From an uncultured Lachnospira sp. (GTDB lineage: Bacteria; Bacillota; Clostridia; Lachnospirales; Lachnospiraceae), in the NCBI GenBank assembly GCA_947306285.1, contig CAMZGB010000009.1:1-22206 (forward strand): a DNA stretch of 22,206 bases, given 5' to 3'. Position 1 is the first letter of the stretch; each line of letters begins with the position of its first letter. The translations under genes were made by a program, and so were the position numbers. Under the pieces are notes generated by a model. The model worked only from the letters and a program-made list of their open reading frames with translations. It searched no databases and had not been told where the DNA came from. Positions 7,222 to 14,347 of the stretch are shown here, piece after piece.

Positions 7222-8898
7222 TTAATTATTCTTTGCTCTGCCCCATTGATCACCAAACAATGCCCCATCTCCAGAATGAAGTTGAATTACTTGTTTTTCT
7301 ATAGCAATATTTGTTATCGTTCCATCTGGATTAACTTCTTTATATCTATCAGGGTTTTCAGCAACAGCAAATATCTGTCTTTCAGTTTTTTGGGCGTATA
7401 ATTTAAATAAATCACGAGCAGTAATATCTTCGATATTAGTAAAAAGAATCGAGTCGTGTCCAAAGACTGGTAGTTTTGTATTCTCCATTATTGCCAAATC
7501 CAACAAACAAACTGCTTTATACCTAGTTCCAGTTCCTGTATCACCTGGAGTGTAGAAAGCATAACTTTTAAGTTCGTTAAATTTGAAAATTGGAGCAGCT
7601 ACTCTTTTATCATCTTTTTCTCTAATGTGGGTATTGTTTTCCCTCATTGATGAATTTAGTTTGTTTTCGATTGTTGTCGTATATGTTTCTGTTAATTGCA
7701 CTAAAGTTTTTTCTGCTTCTTTATATCCTTTTAATGCACTTTCGCTATCTTCAAAATTTTTGATGGCGGTTCCAAGCCTATCTATTTCCTTTGATAAATA
7801 TTCGCGTTCTTTAACATACGATTCGGAAACAGTAGGCACAGTCTTATATTCTTCTAATTGAGTATTAATTTCAGCAATTCTTGCATCAATTAAAGAAATT
7901 AAATTCTCAACTTCTTTATTTGCTTCAATGATATCTTCCAACAAATATCCATAGACATCTTTATGGAATTTTTCATATTTTTTAATTTCAGGAATCTTGA
8001 CATCTTCAAAGAACTCTTTTAAAGCACCATACTTCAATTGATACTCTTCTTCAGATAGTAATTCATCATTATCATTAATATCAGTTAATTTCTTTTCTAA
8101 CGTTTTTCTTCTTCTTTGGAGTTTTACTTTTTCTTTGTTAAGACGCGTTTTTTCGGTGGCTTCTAATGCCTCTTGGTCATTTGAATTATGGATATTGTCA
8201 TAGTCTAATTGTTCTAATTGCTTACGCAAATCAGCTAATTGAGCCACCATTTTTGCTTTTTCTTCTGCACTTATAGCAATTGGAGCAATATTATGTTTTC
8301 TAATGTTGTCGTATCCCTTTTTTAAATCTTTTTTAGAATCGTAATCTGCTTTTGTAGATTCTATCGGTTTAAACATTCCGAACATCTTTAATAAAACGCT
8401 CATTCCATCATAGTCAGATTCCCTAATATGAGCGTTAATTGGTCTCCATTCGTTATAGTTTTTCTTATTATAAATTCTAAAATATGGTCCAACCCATTCT
8501 CTAAACGATAGGTCTTCACCGTTTTTTAGACCATAGAAATTTACAAGGTCTTCCTTAAACTGTTTATTGGTTATTGTGTTTCTTGTCTTATATTCGCTGT
8601 CACAAATGTCCACTCTTTCTGGGTTTTGTGTGTTTCTTTTATAAAATCTTGATTTGCCATCAAATTCAAATTCAAAGCAAATATCATGATGGCCCACATG
8701 TTCAATAGTTTCTTTTTCTTTTTGTGGATAATCGTCTCCGCCAAAACAAAAATCAATAATCATCAACAAAGTTGATTTACCTATAGAGTTAGTTGCTCCT
8801 TTTTCACCGAGGATTACATTTAAACCATTATGAAATCTAATTGGTTCTCTAGGAACGCCATGATCAATAAACTTATCGCATTTAATTGTTTTTAACAT
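7222..8898 (-). CDS. ABC-3C system ATPase (DUF2326-type)
   Basis: A 558-aa ATPase of the SMC/Rad50-like DUF2326 type used in ABC-three-component systems. The N-terminal half-ATPase has a Walker A with inserted residues, GEKGATNSIGKST (31-43). A long Glu/Lys/Leu-rich coiled coil fills about 170-400. The C-terminal half-ATPase has a signature-like segment 'GTGTRYKAVCLLDLAIM' and a Walker B/D-loop region 'PVFGHDSILFTNIED' (HDS at 481-483), the DUF2326 counterpart of a classic DE box. ATG 8898 is chosen because GGAAGGGG lies 9 nt upstream and the protein then starts at the first strand (MLKTIKCDKF). It overlaps the middle-component gene by 17 nt. Likely role: sensing foreign DNA or its processing and controlling the partner effector. 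Confidence 0.87.
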   Translation of the reverse strand: MLKTIKCDKFIDHGVPREPIRFHNGLNVILGEKGATNSIGKSTLLMIIDFCFGGDDYPQKEKETIEHVGHHDICFEFEFDGKSRFYKRNTQNPERVDICDSEYKTRNTITNKQFKEDLVNFYGLKNGEDLSFREWVGPYFRIYNKKNYNEWRPINAHIRESDYDGMSVLLKMFGMFKPIESTKADYDSKKDLKKGYDNIRKHNIAPIAISAEEKAKMVAQLADLRKQLEQLDYDNIHNSNDQEALEATEKTRLNKEKVKLQRRRKTLEKKLTDINDNDELLSEEEYQLKYGALKEFFEDVKIPEIKKYEKFHKDVYGYLLEDIIEANKEVENLISLIDARIAEINTQLEEYKTVPTVSESYVKEREYLSKEIDRLGTAIKNFEDSESALKGYKEAEKTLVQLTETYTTTIENKLNSSMRENNTHIREKDDKRVAAPIFKFNELKSYAFYTPGDTGTGTRYKAVCLLDLAIMENTKLPVFGHDSILFTNIEDITARDLFKLYAQKTERQIFAVAENPDRYKEVNPDGTITNIAIEKQVIQLHSGDGALFGDQWGRAKNN

Positions 8899-9109
8899 AA
8901 TGAACAACCCCTTCCAATAGCTCAATTTTTCCTAAAACAAATAGACAATCGAGCGTATCTATAAATTCGCCTCGGCTCTCGAAAGACGATTTTGTTTTGT
9001 TGTAGAGTTCTTTAACAGAATAATCACAGTCTTCTAAAGGCTTTAAAATGACAGGAAACTTCGATAAGCAACTGTTTTTGTAACTAATAAATTTACTCGG
9101 AAGTTTCAT
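8882..9109 (-). CDS. ABC-3C middle component (MC6-like)
   Basis: A 75-aa protein between the effector-like gene and the ATPase gene. Its pattern, 'LPSKFISYKNSCLSKFPVILKPL...VKELYNKTK...FIDTLDCLFVLGKIEL..GVVHYV', matches the small winged-helix 'middle component 6' type of ABC-3C systems: an N-terminal LPxKFI segment, a helix pair, and a terminal 'LDxLFxLGxIEL' helix-wing. Middle components are thought to link the ATPase to the effector. The start is ATG 9109, though GTG 9112 is possible; GAGG lies 6-9 nt upstream. It overlaps both neighbours by 17 nt, so all three proteins are probably made in fixed ratio. Confidence 0.75.
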   Translation of the reverse strand: MKLPSKFISYKNSCLSKFPVILKPLEDCDYSVKELYNKTKSSFESRGEFIDTLDCLFVLGKIELLEGVVHYVKNN

Positions 9110-10325
9110 CACTCAACACCTCACAATGAACTAAAAAATAACATGTAATTAAATAGCATGTTTCAGGATCCTTCTGTCCGTCGGGCAAACAATCATTTAA
9201 CTTTGTTGCGATTTGGTTTATTACTTCATCTTCACTTAAATGAAGACTGTAAAAATAATGGTCAGACCAATTCTTTATTTTTTCACCAAATACAGTTGAC
9301 CCATTTTGAGTCTTTTCTTCATAAGAAGTAAAGCAACTATCAATATCGTAATAATCATCAGCAATTCTCTTTTTGATTCTGTTTCTAGAATAAGGGATTG
9401 TGTTTTTCATTTTTTCATCTATTCGTTTGGCTTCCGTAGTTAATGGTTTTTTATCTCCATCGAAATGGCCTAATAAATAATCAGCGACCCTTGTTATTCT
9501 TTCTTTAAAGAATGTTTTATCCATTGTTTTGTCGATGGTCGAATATTTAATCGCTTCTCTTTTTGTCTTGTATAAAAGTTCATAATCTTCGACATTTGGA
9601 CTACCGTGATAAAGTCTATAGTGTCTAGCACAAACCGCTATTTTATTTGATGGGGCTTCTACATCACTTGGCTTATAAATGCCACTAGTTTGAAAAGTAA
9701 ACTTTGTTGCTTCATCAATTGGATTAGGATAAATATGCACTATTTCATAGTTTTTAATGTGCCTACCTTTATATTCAGGAGCAAGTATATCTTCACAAAA
9801 TGGGCATCTTCCTTTCATTTCTTCAATAAAGTCATAATCAAGAGCATCTGGTTCATTATCAACATGAAGAGGCCCTTCTATCGCATTGCGATAAAAATCA
9901 CAGAATTCTTCAGTTACATCAATTTGTGTAAAAAACCTTTCACAAGCAATCGAACATGCGTGACAAAAAACATCAAAGTCCGCTGCGTATGATTCAGCAA
10001 TATTTAAATCCTGGTATGCAAAAGCAATGGCCTTTTTGTTAATTGCCCTAACAAAGAAGCTAAAAAGAGCAATAAAATCTATAGGCTGTGGAATTTGCGA
10101 TAGCAAACGAGGATTGATTAGTTTCGGGTCGCTAGCTCTACCAAGATCGCCATCAAATAGTTTTCTGCAATTACTATCTTCCTCGTTTCTATAATCTAAA
10201 TATTTAGGATGCTTTAGAGCTTTGAGAAGACTACCAACAAAAACAGCTTTATTTTCATAAGCCGGAGATAATGATTTTTTTATGCCGTGGCAGAACTCAC
10301 AAAATTTGATAACAATGTCCTCCAA
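9093..10325 (-). CDS. ABC-3C effector-like protein with HNH-type zinc domain
   Basis: A 410-aa protein encoded first in the cassette. The central segment looks like a treble-clef HNH nuclease: CPFC (Cys174, Cys177), His197 in EIVHIYP, Asn227, and Cys232 with His235/His240 in 'NKIAVCARHYRLYH'. Other Cys pairs (C9/C12 in CEFCH; C121/C124 in CHAC) may bind extra zinc. The C-terminal 150 residues are helical with no recognised motif. In ABC-3C systems the large partner is the candidate effector, so DNA or RNA cleavage is the reasonable inference. The start is uncertain: the frame opens with TTG at 10325 (AGGA 9 nt upstream), and no good ATG lies nearby. No exact homologue is claimed. Confidence 0.7.
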   Translation of the reverse strand: MEDIVIKFCEFCHGIKKSLSPAYENKAVFVGSLLKALKHPKYLDYRNEEDSNCRKLFDGDLGRASDPKLINPRLLSQIPQPIDFIALFSFFVRAINKKAIAFAYQDLNIAESYAADFDVFCHACSIACERFFTQIDVTEEFCDFYRNAIEGPLHVDNEPDALDYDFIEEMKGRCPFCEDILAPEYKGRHIKNYEIVHIYPNPIDEATKFTFQTSGIYKPSDVEAPSNKIAVCARHYRLYHGSPNVEDYELLYKTKREAIKYSTIDKTMDKTFFKERITRVADYLLGHFDGDKKPLTTEAKRIDEKMKNTIPYSRNRIKKRIADDYYDIDSCFTSYEEKTQNGSTVFGEKIKNWSDHYFYSLHLSEDEVINQIATKLNDCLPDGQKDPETCYLITCYFLVHCEVLSDETSE

Positions 10326-10352
10326 ATAATAAAGTCCTATGAAAGTCCGATT

Positions 10353-10377
10353 GGTCTCATTGTCAGAGACCTTTTTT
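10353..10377. repeat. Hairpin in leader of ABC-3C operon
   Basis: GGTCTC (10353-10358) and GAGACC (10366-10371) form a 6-bp stem with a 7-nt loop, followed on the plus strand by six T. Read on the plus strand it looks like a short terminator, but no plus-strand gene precedes it. On the minus strand it lies in the untranslated leader of the effector gene and lacks a U-run. It may block antisense transcription or act in the leader. Confidence 0.45.
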
Positions 10378-10403
10378 AATTTTCTAACACTATGAAATGC
10401 TAT

Positions 10404-10490
10404 TAACTTTAGTTAGGCAAACGACTTTAAATCTAATTATAGCATAAAGATTTGTAGGATTAATGCCTAAATATCCAGCACGCGTGTTGG
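10404..10490. promoter_or_regulatory. Operator-like palindromes in divergent control region
   Basis: Three symmetric elements lie between the divergent genes. TAACTTTAGTTA (10404-10415) is a perfect 5-2-5 palindrome just downstream of the minus-strand -10. TTAGGCA (10413-10419) and TGCCTAA (10464-10470) are a perfect inverted pair starting 51 bp apart and bracketing that -10. CCAGCACGCGTGTTGG (10475-10490) is a 16-bp near-perfect palindrome just upstream of the ribosome site of the 45-aa gene. Such symmetry is typical of repressor operators; no repressor gene is identified in the window. Confidence 0.5.
10436..10464 (-). promoter_or_regulatory. Extended -10 promoter of ABC-3C operon
   Basis: On the minus strand TGC-TATAAT (10444 down to 10436) is a perfect extended -10 box. 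The -35 position about 17 nt upstream (10459-10464) matches poorly, which the TG extension can compensate. Predicted start is near 10429, giving a leader of about 100 nt before the effector gene. No other minus-strand promoter as good is seen nearby. Confidence 0.6.
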
Positions 10491-10516
10491 GAGCATAAGA
10501 AAGGAGAATTCAAGTT

Positions 10517-10654
10517 ATGGAGTCTCAAAACCCATTTCTAAACAAATATCCACCTTCCTTCGCTTCCGAAGAAGAAGACTGGAATAACTATCGTGATGAA
10601 GAACTTCTTCATGATGCTCAACTTGAAGAGCGTGAAAAGCTAAAGAAGGACTAA
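10517..10654 (+). CDS. 45-aa small acidic protein
   Basis: A short gene with AAAGGAG about 10 nt before its ATG and a TAA stop. The 45-aa product starts MESQNPFLNKYPPS and ends in a highly charged, probably helical segment (SEEEDWNNYRDEELLHDA followed by QLEEREKLKKD). It has no hydrophobic segment or cysteine. It is the first gene of the plus-strand unit that goes on to the structured RNA region and the sigma-like gene. The ribosome site, composition and strand support a real gene; no family is recognised. It could be a small regulator or anti-host/anti-sigma factor, but nothing shows this directly. Confidence 0.55.
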   Translation: MESQNPFLNKYPPSFASEEEDWNNYRDEELLHDAQLEEREKLKKD

Positions 10655-10660
10655 TCACAA

Positions 10661-10892
10661 ACGCCACCTTTTTCGCCACTGATTATCTTGGCGTGGAGGG
10701 GCAACAATTAGGGTGATTGATGAAAGGCATGCCGCTTATGGACATCATTCACTTCTCTACATAGGCAATGACCATCCATAAGGTCGTTCCGATTCAAAAC
10801 ATAGCGAGGCAACTCACTACTTGAATTCGAACGTTTCTTTAAGCATGGTCGGTTTCATTCATGAGTACCTCGCGGAAAGCATAGGTACTTAA
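10661..10892 (+). ncRNA. Candidate structured noncoding RNA or leader upstream of sigma-like gene
   Basis: No convincing gene is seen here, but several stems are. Stem A: ACGCCA (10661-10666) or CGCCA (10674-10678) can pair with TGGCGT/TGGCG (10689-10694), two mutually exclusive options. Stem B: 10713-10722 pairs with 10743-10752 (10 bp, one T-T mismatch). Stem C is a long rod: GACCAT/ATGGTC (10770-10775/10845-10850), TAAGG/CTTTA (10779-10783/10837-10841), then 10785-10797/10821-10833 (13 positions, one mismatch, one wobble), then TAGcGAG/CTCaCTA closed by a GCAA GNRA tetraloop (10809-10812). Stem D: AGTACCT/AGGTACT (10864-10870/10883-10889), ending 3 nt before the sigma-like ATG. This points to a real RNA or a leader switch. 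No known RNA family is recognised. Confidence 0.6.
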
Positions 10893-11474
10893 ATGAAAAT
10901 TACTGTCAATTTAGAAACTGAAGGATTAGTTGAAAACGATAATATCTTCACTCCTTCACCAACAAGAACAGCCGCCATTACTGTTAAAGAACTTAATGGC
11001 AAAACTATTTATCTTACTCCTAAAGAAGCTGATTCCTATAGGAGACTTCAACAACGCTTATGGCAACAATCACAAAGGGAGGGAAGATGCATAGTCTTCT
11101 CAGAACGTTATGGTGCTAAAGTATGCCGTGGCAACTGCTCCCAATGCGAAAAAGCACGTGACCGTTATCCATTATCAATTGAAGCTTTGACTGAAAAAAT
11201 AGGCCACGAGCCTAATACTGGCGAGTTTGCTGATAGGCAAGAAGCTGAAGATCCAAGAAAAATCTATGAGCGCAAAGAAACAATGATGTTTATCAAAAAG
11301 GCCATGGATGAAATTGGAGCTAATGTCTTCGATATCTGTTGGAGAAGAATTGTCTTGGAAGAGTCAATTCAAATTATTGCTGATGATTATGGCATCAACA
11401 GAGAAACGCTTCGCAAGATGGTTATAAAATGGACAAAAATACTCCAAGATAAACTTGCTTGGCTTAAAAACTAA
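10893..11474 (+). CDS. Sigma-70 region-4-like protein with cysteine cluster
   Basis: A 193-aa protein. Residues about 125-190 form a helix-turn-helix like sigma factor region 4 (...'IVLEESIQIIADDYGINRETLRKMVIKW'...), similar to sigma-like regulators of Firmicutes phages and conjugative elements. The middle has Cys66 and Cys78-x3-Cys82-x2-Cys85 ('VCRGNCSQCEKA'), a possible zinc or iron-sulfur knuckle seen in the same element-borne family. The N-terminus is a strand-rich segment ('KELNGKTIYLTPKEADSYRRLQ'). A TAA directly precedes the ATG, so the start cannot lie upstream. Only a weak AGG is present 7 nt before it, inside stem D of the preceding structured region. Likely role: activating element genes. 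A terminator follows at once. Confidence 0.7.
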   Translation: MKITVNLETEGLVENDNIFTPSPTRTAAITVKELNGKTIYLTPKEADSYRRLQQRLWQQSQREGRCIVFSERYGAKVCRGNCSQCEKARDRYPLSIEALTEKIGHEPNTGEFADRQEAEDPRKIYERKETMMFIKKAMDEIGANVFDICWRRIVLEESIQIIADDYGINRETLRKMVIKWTKILQDKLAWLKN

Positions 11475-11482
11475 TATCAATT

Positions 11483-11527
11483 AAGTGGCGATTTGCAATG
11501 AAAATACTTCAGAAAGCCACTTTTTTT
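11483..11527 (+). terminator. Intrinsic terminator after sigma-like gene
   Basis: AAGTGGC (11483-11489) pairs with GCCACTT (11516-11522) around a 26-nt loop, and the T-run continues to 11527. It lies 9 nt after the sigma-like stop. Flanking AATTA/TAATT can lengthen the stem. It may partly stop minus-strand transcripts leaving the endonuclease gene as well, though the U-run there is poorer. Confidence 0.8.
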
Positions 11528-11558
11528 AATTGAAATACATAGCGAATTATCAAAATAA

Positions 11559-12956
11559 CTAATCGCCATATCTTCCATTTATTACATCAAAAATATAATC
11601 ACTATTTAGCCAGAAACACTGCTTCGTATATTCCGTGGCACCAGTTAATGCATCTGGTACTGGTAGCGGATTAGTATCAGAAGCATTTAAACCGTGTGGC
11701 CTTATATGAAAGTAGCCATTTTGTGATGCTTTAGGAAAATTATTTAATCTAATTTGACGACCGCTTGATAATGTTTGGAAACCTCTAACGATTTGTCCGG
11801 TGCTTAAAATCCTTTTTAGTTCTTCAAAGACTTGTCTTCCCTCTATGTCTAATATTTCTTCTGGAATTGACCAGAACATAGTTTTAGTAAAAACATACTC
11901 GCCATTAATTTTATGGAATATAGTAAAAAGGAACTTTTGGTTTATCATAGACTCCCTAAAACTACTATCTTCCCATTCTTCATTAACAACATCAATGAAG
12001 CTGAAGGCTGGAAAGGACATGTTCTCTCTAATATATCCTTCTTCTTCAACTCTTATAGTTTTTAGTGTTATGTTTGCTTTTTGGAATTCGTCTAGCTTAT
12101 TGACCTTTCCCGTTGCACCAAGCATGTAAGCGATATATCGTTCAAACCTATCTTTTGATTCAACCATCCTTCCAAAGCAATTAATTAGATCGCTTTCAGA
12201 GTATCCTATAAAAGGTTGCAGTCTAGAAATAACAATATCTTCAAATGTTCTTGCGCTAAGTTCGGCGGCATTTGTTATTCTCTCAACGTCTTCATTGGTC
12301 ATCAAGTTTCTAATAACTTGTGTCATATAACTTGGTTTAAGAGAAAATTTTCGTGGTTTTAAGTCTATTCCAAAAAGATTAGATGCATATCTATCTAGTT
12401 GTCCGTGTCCAGCACCTGAAGTACATGCCGCTAAATAGTTAGTGTCGCGTTCTGAAATATTTTCAGGATAGCCACTTTGAATTTTTGCGCTTAATATTTC
12501 ATAGTCTTTTTTAATTACTTCGATATCTTCTGGAGAAAATCTATGAAGAAATCCGTGAATCAATCTCATCTCGCCATATGGCCTTCCTTCTAAATACTCG
12601 TATAAAGCAAAAAGAAGATTTTGGCATTTATGCCATACGTAGCTATTTTCAAAACTAGTGTTAGAAGTTTCTTCATAGCTAAAAGAACATAAAGGAACTC
12701 TTTCTTTAAAAGTTACGCCAGCTCTTTTTCTTAAGATGCCTGTAGTCTTTAGTTCTATTCCTAGATTGGGAAAATCGGCATTGTGATCAGAATTGATAGG
12801 GTAATGAAAAACGCCCTCTTCTACTATTTGGCCTAAAACACCTTTGTTGCCGTTACCAACTAATCTATGATTAACATCGAGTTCATAAAAAGTTTTACCA
12901 ATAGCTGGCTCAAACTGCATCATTAGTTCTTCAACAGAATTGTATTTAACACTCAT
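11559..12956 (-). CDS. Sau3AI/MutH-family type II restriction endonuclease (predicted GATC)
   Basis: A 465-aa endonuclease of the Sau3AI family, which has an N-terminal MutH-like catalytic domain and a related C-terminal effector domain. The catalytic pattern is visible: KGVLGQIVEE (38-47) followed by 'NADFPNLGIELK' with Asp61, Glu68 and Lys70 (D-x6-E-x-K). The C-terminal half repeats the fold roughly ('FSFIDVVNEEWEDSSF..') without a clear catalytic set, as expected. Length is close to Sau3AI. Family members cut at GATC, so this is the inferred site. It diverges from a C5 methyltransferase of the matching type. The ATG at 12956 has no good ribosome site, unlike the phage genes, suggesting low expression. 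Confidence 0.88.
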   Translation of the reverse strand: MSVKYNSVEELMMQFEPAIGKTFYELDVNHRLVGNGNKGVLGQIVEEGVFHYPINSDHNADFPNLGIELKTTGILRKRAGVTFKERVPLCSFSYEETSNTSFENSYVWHKCQNLLFALYEYLEGRPYGEMRLIHGFLHRFSPEDIEVIKKDYEILSAKIQSGYPENISERDTNYLAACTSGAGHGQLDRYASNLFGIDLKPRKFSLKPSYMTQVIRNLMTNEDVERITNAAELSARTFEDIVISRLQPFIGYSESDLINCFGRMVESKDRFERYIAYMLGATGKVNKLDEFQKANITLKTIRVEEEGYIRENMSFPAFSFIDVVNEEWEDSSFRESMINQKFLFTIFHKINGEYVFTKTMFWSIPEEILDIEGRQVFEELKRILSTGQIVRGFQTLSSGRQIRLNNFPKASQNGYFHIRPHGLNASDTNPLPVPDALTGATEYTKQCFWLNSDYIFDVINGRYGD

Positions 12957-13039
12957 AAAAATAGTCTATCAAAGTTGAGTGTTCTTTTACAGCGTGCATT
13001 TACGTGCGTGTATGTAATAAATTATCTAAAGAATTTATT

Positions 13040-13080
13040 GATCTTGATAAAAATTGCTTGATCCTTTATACTCTTTAGTG
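13040..13080 (+). promoter_or_regulatory. Methyltransferase promoter containing two GATC sites
   Basis: TTGATA (13044-13049) and TATACT (13067-13072), each 5/6 to consensus, are separated by exactly 17 bp. Transcription should begin near 13079, giving a leader of about 15 nt with no Shine-Dalgarno before the ATG at 13094. GATC occurs at 13040-13043, touching the -35 box, and at 13060-13063, in the spacer just before the -10. The pair is spaced 20 bp, on one face of the helix. Because the encoded pair is predicted to act on GATC, methylation could tune this promoter. Confidence 0.65.
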
Positions 13081-13093
13081 TAGACTTATTGAT

Positions 13094-14347
13094 ATGAAAA
13101 AGACCGTAATTGAATTATTCGCTGGTGTTGGAGGCTTCCGAGTTGGTCTAAACGACATCACTTCTATTGACGAAAATGGTAAAGCCATTGAAAATGGCCC
13201 GTTCACTTTTGTATGGGCTAACCAATGGGAACCATCCACTAAATCTCAGCACGCATTTGATTGTTACAACACTCGTTTTCCTCACGCAGTAGATAATTCA
13301 AACATTGATATATCTAAGGTGGATAAAAAATCTATTCCAGACCACACTCTTTTATGTGGAGGTTTTCCATGTCAGGATTATTCAGTTGCACATTCATTAA
13401 GTAGTTCGCATGGTATTGAAGGCAAAAAAGGTGTTCTTTGGTGGCAAATTAATGACATCTTAACAGCCAAGAAACCATCGTTTGTTCTTTTAGAAAACGT
13501 TGATAGATTAGTAAAATCTCCAGCTAGACAAAGAGGTAGAGATTTTGGAATTATGCTTCGTTGCTTATCAGAACAAGGATATGCAATGGAATGGAGAATC
13601 ATTAATGCCGCTGAATATGGCCACCCTCAAAGAAGACGTCGTATTTATATTTTTGCCTATCACAAATCAACGAAATACTATAAGGCGATGAAGAAGTCAT
13701 CCCCGGCTGAAATCATCTCTAAAACTGGTGTTTTTGCTAAAGAGTTCCCAATTGAAGAAATTAATGCTAAATCAATCAAAGAATTTGACTTCATGAATGA
13801 CTACAAAGACTTGGTTGAAGTATCAGATAAATTCCATGCCGCTTTTGAAAATGCCGGATACATGATTGGTGATAAGGTTTACACAATAAAGACCAAAGCA
13901 ATTGAAACTGCTCCTATTACTTTAGGTGAAATAGCTGAATCTAATGGAGTCGATGCCCACTATTTCTTAAGCGAATCTCAAAGAAAGAAATATGAATATC
14001 TGCGTGGTTCAAAGAAAATTCCTAGAAAAGATAAAAATGGATTTGAATACATGTACTCAGAAGGCGCAATGTCTCCATATGATGAATTATCACTTCCAGC
14101 TAGAACGATGCTAACTTCCGAAGGAACCACTAACAGAAGCACACATATTATTAAGGATCCAAAAGAAGGCAAACTTAGAATCTTAACACCAGTTGAATGC
14201 GAAAGAATAAATCAATTCCCTGACAACTGGACAAATTCCGGTATGCCTGAGAAGAGAAGATACTTCATGATGGGTAACGCACTGGTGTGTGGCATCATCA
14301 AAAAGATAGGAAATCAACTTAAAAAGATTATAGAAAGAGAGGACTAG
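13094..14347 (+). CDS. C5 cytosine DNA methyltransferase (M.Sau3AI-like)
   Basis: A 417-aa DNA (cytosine-5) methyltransferase that should protect host or element DNA from the divergent endonuclease, probably making GATm5C. Conserved motifs appear in order: I FAGVGGF (9-15), IV GGFPCQDYS with catalytic Cys93, VI ENVDRL (134-139), VIII QRRRRIYIF (179-187), a variable target-recognition stretch (about 200-350), IX 'RILTPVECERINQFPDNW', and X GNALVC (394-399). The recognition sequence is inferred from the partner endonuclease rather than read directly. The gene starts from a promoter with GATC sites and a very short leader. It converges on the type III res gene, with a hairpin spanning its stop codon. 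Confidence 0.93.
   Translation: MKKTVIELFAGVGGFRVGLNDITSIDENGKAIENGPFTFVWANQWEPSTKSQHAFDCYNTRFPHAVDNSNIDISKVDKKSIPDHTLLCGGFPCQDYSVAHSLSSSHGIEGKKGVLWWQINDILTAKKPSFVLLENVDRLVKSPARQRGRDFGIMLRCLSEQGYAMEWRIINAAEYGHPQRRRRIYIFAYHKSTKYYKAMKKSSPAEIISKTGVFAKEFPIEEINAKSIKEFDFMNDYKDLVEVSDKFHAAFENAGYMIGDKVYTIKTKAIETAPITLGEIAESNGVDAHYFLSESQRKKYEYLRGSKKIPRKDKNGFEYMYSEGAMSPYDELSLPARTMLTSEGTTNRSTHIIKDPKEGKLRILTPVECERINQFPDNWTNSGMPEKRRYFMMGNALVCGIIKKIGNQLKKIIERED

Noticed and set aside
9690..9992. A 100-codon open frame on the plus strand inside the effector gene.
   Set aside because: It lies antisense to the HNH-like region with its ordered Cys/His residues, has no ribosome site and a composition typical of the reverse of an AT-rich gene.
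10353..10377. A true plus-strand terminator ending some upstream gene.
   Set aside because: No plus-strand gene lies upstream; only a leader hairpin or an antisense block can be supported.
10785..10833. Possible tRNA or tRNA-like fold, because TTCGAA occurs in the stem region.
   Set aside because: There is no acceptor stem, anticodon arm or matched T-arm on either strand; the bases are explained by the long rod instead.
11800..12129. A 109-codon plus-strand frame within the endonuclease gene.
   Set aside because: It is antisense to a well-matched Sau3AI-family protein, rich in Ser/Leu/Phe as expected from a reverse-strand shadow, and lacks a ribosome site.
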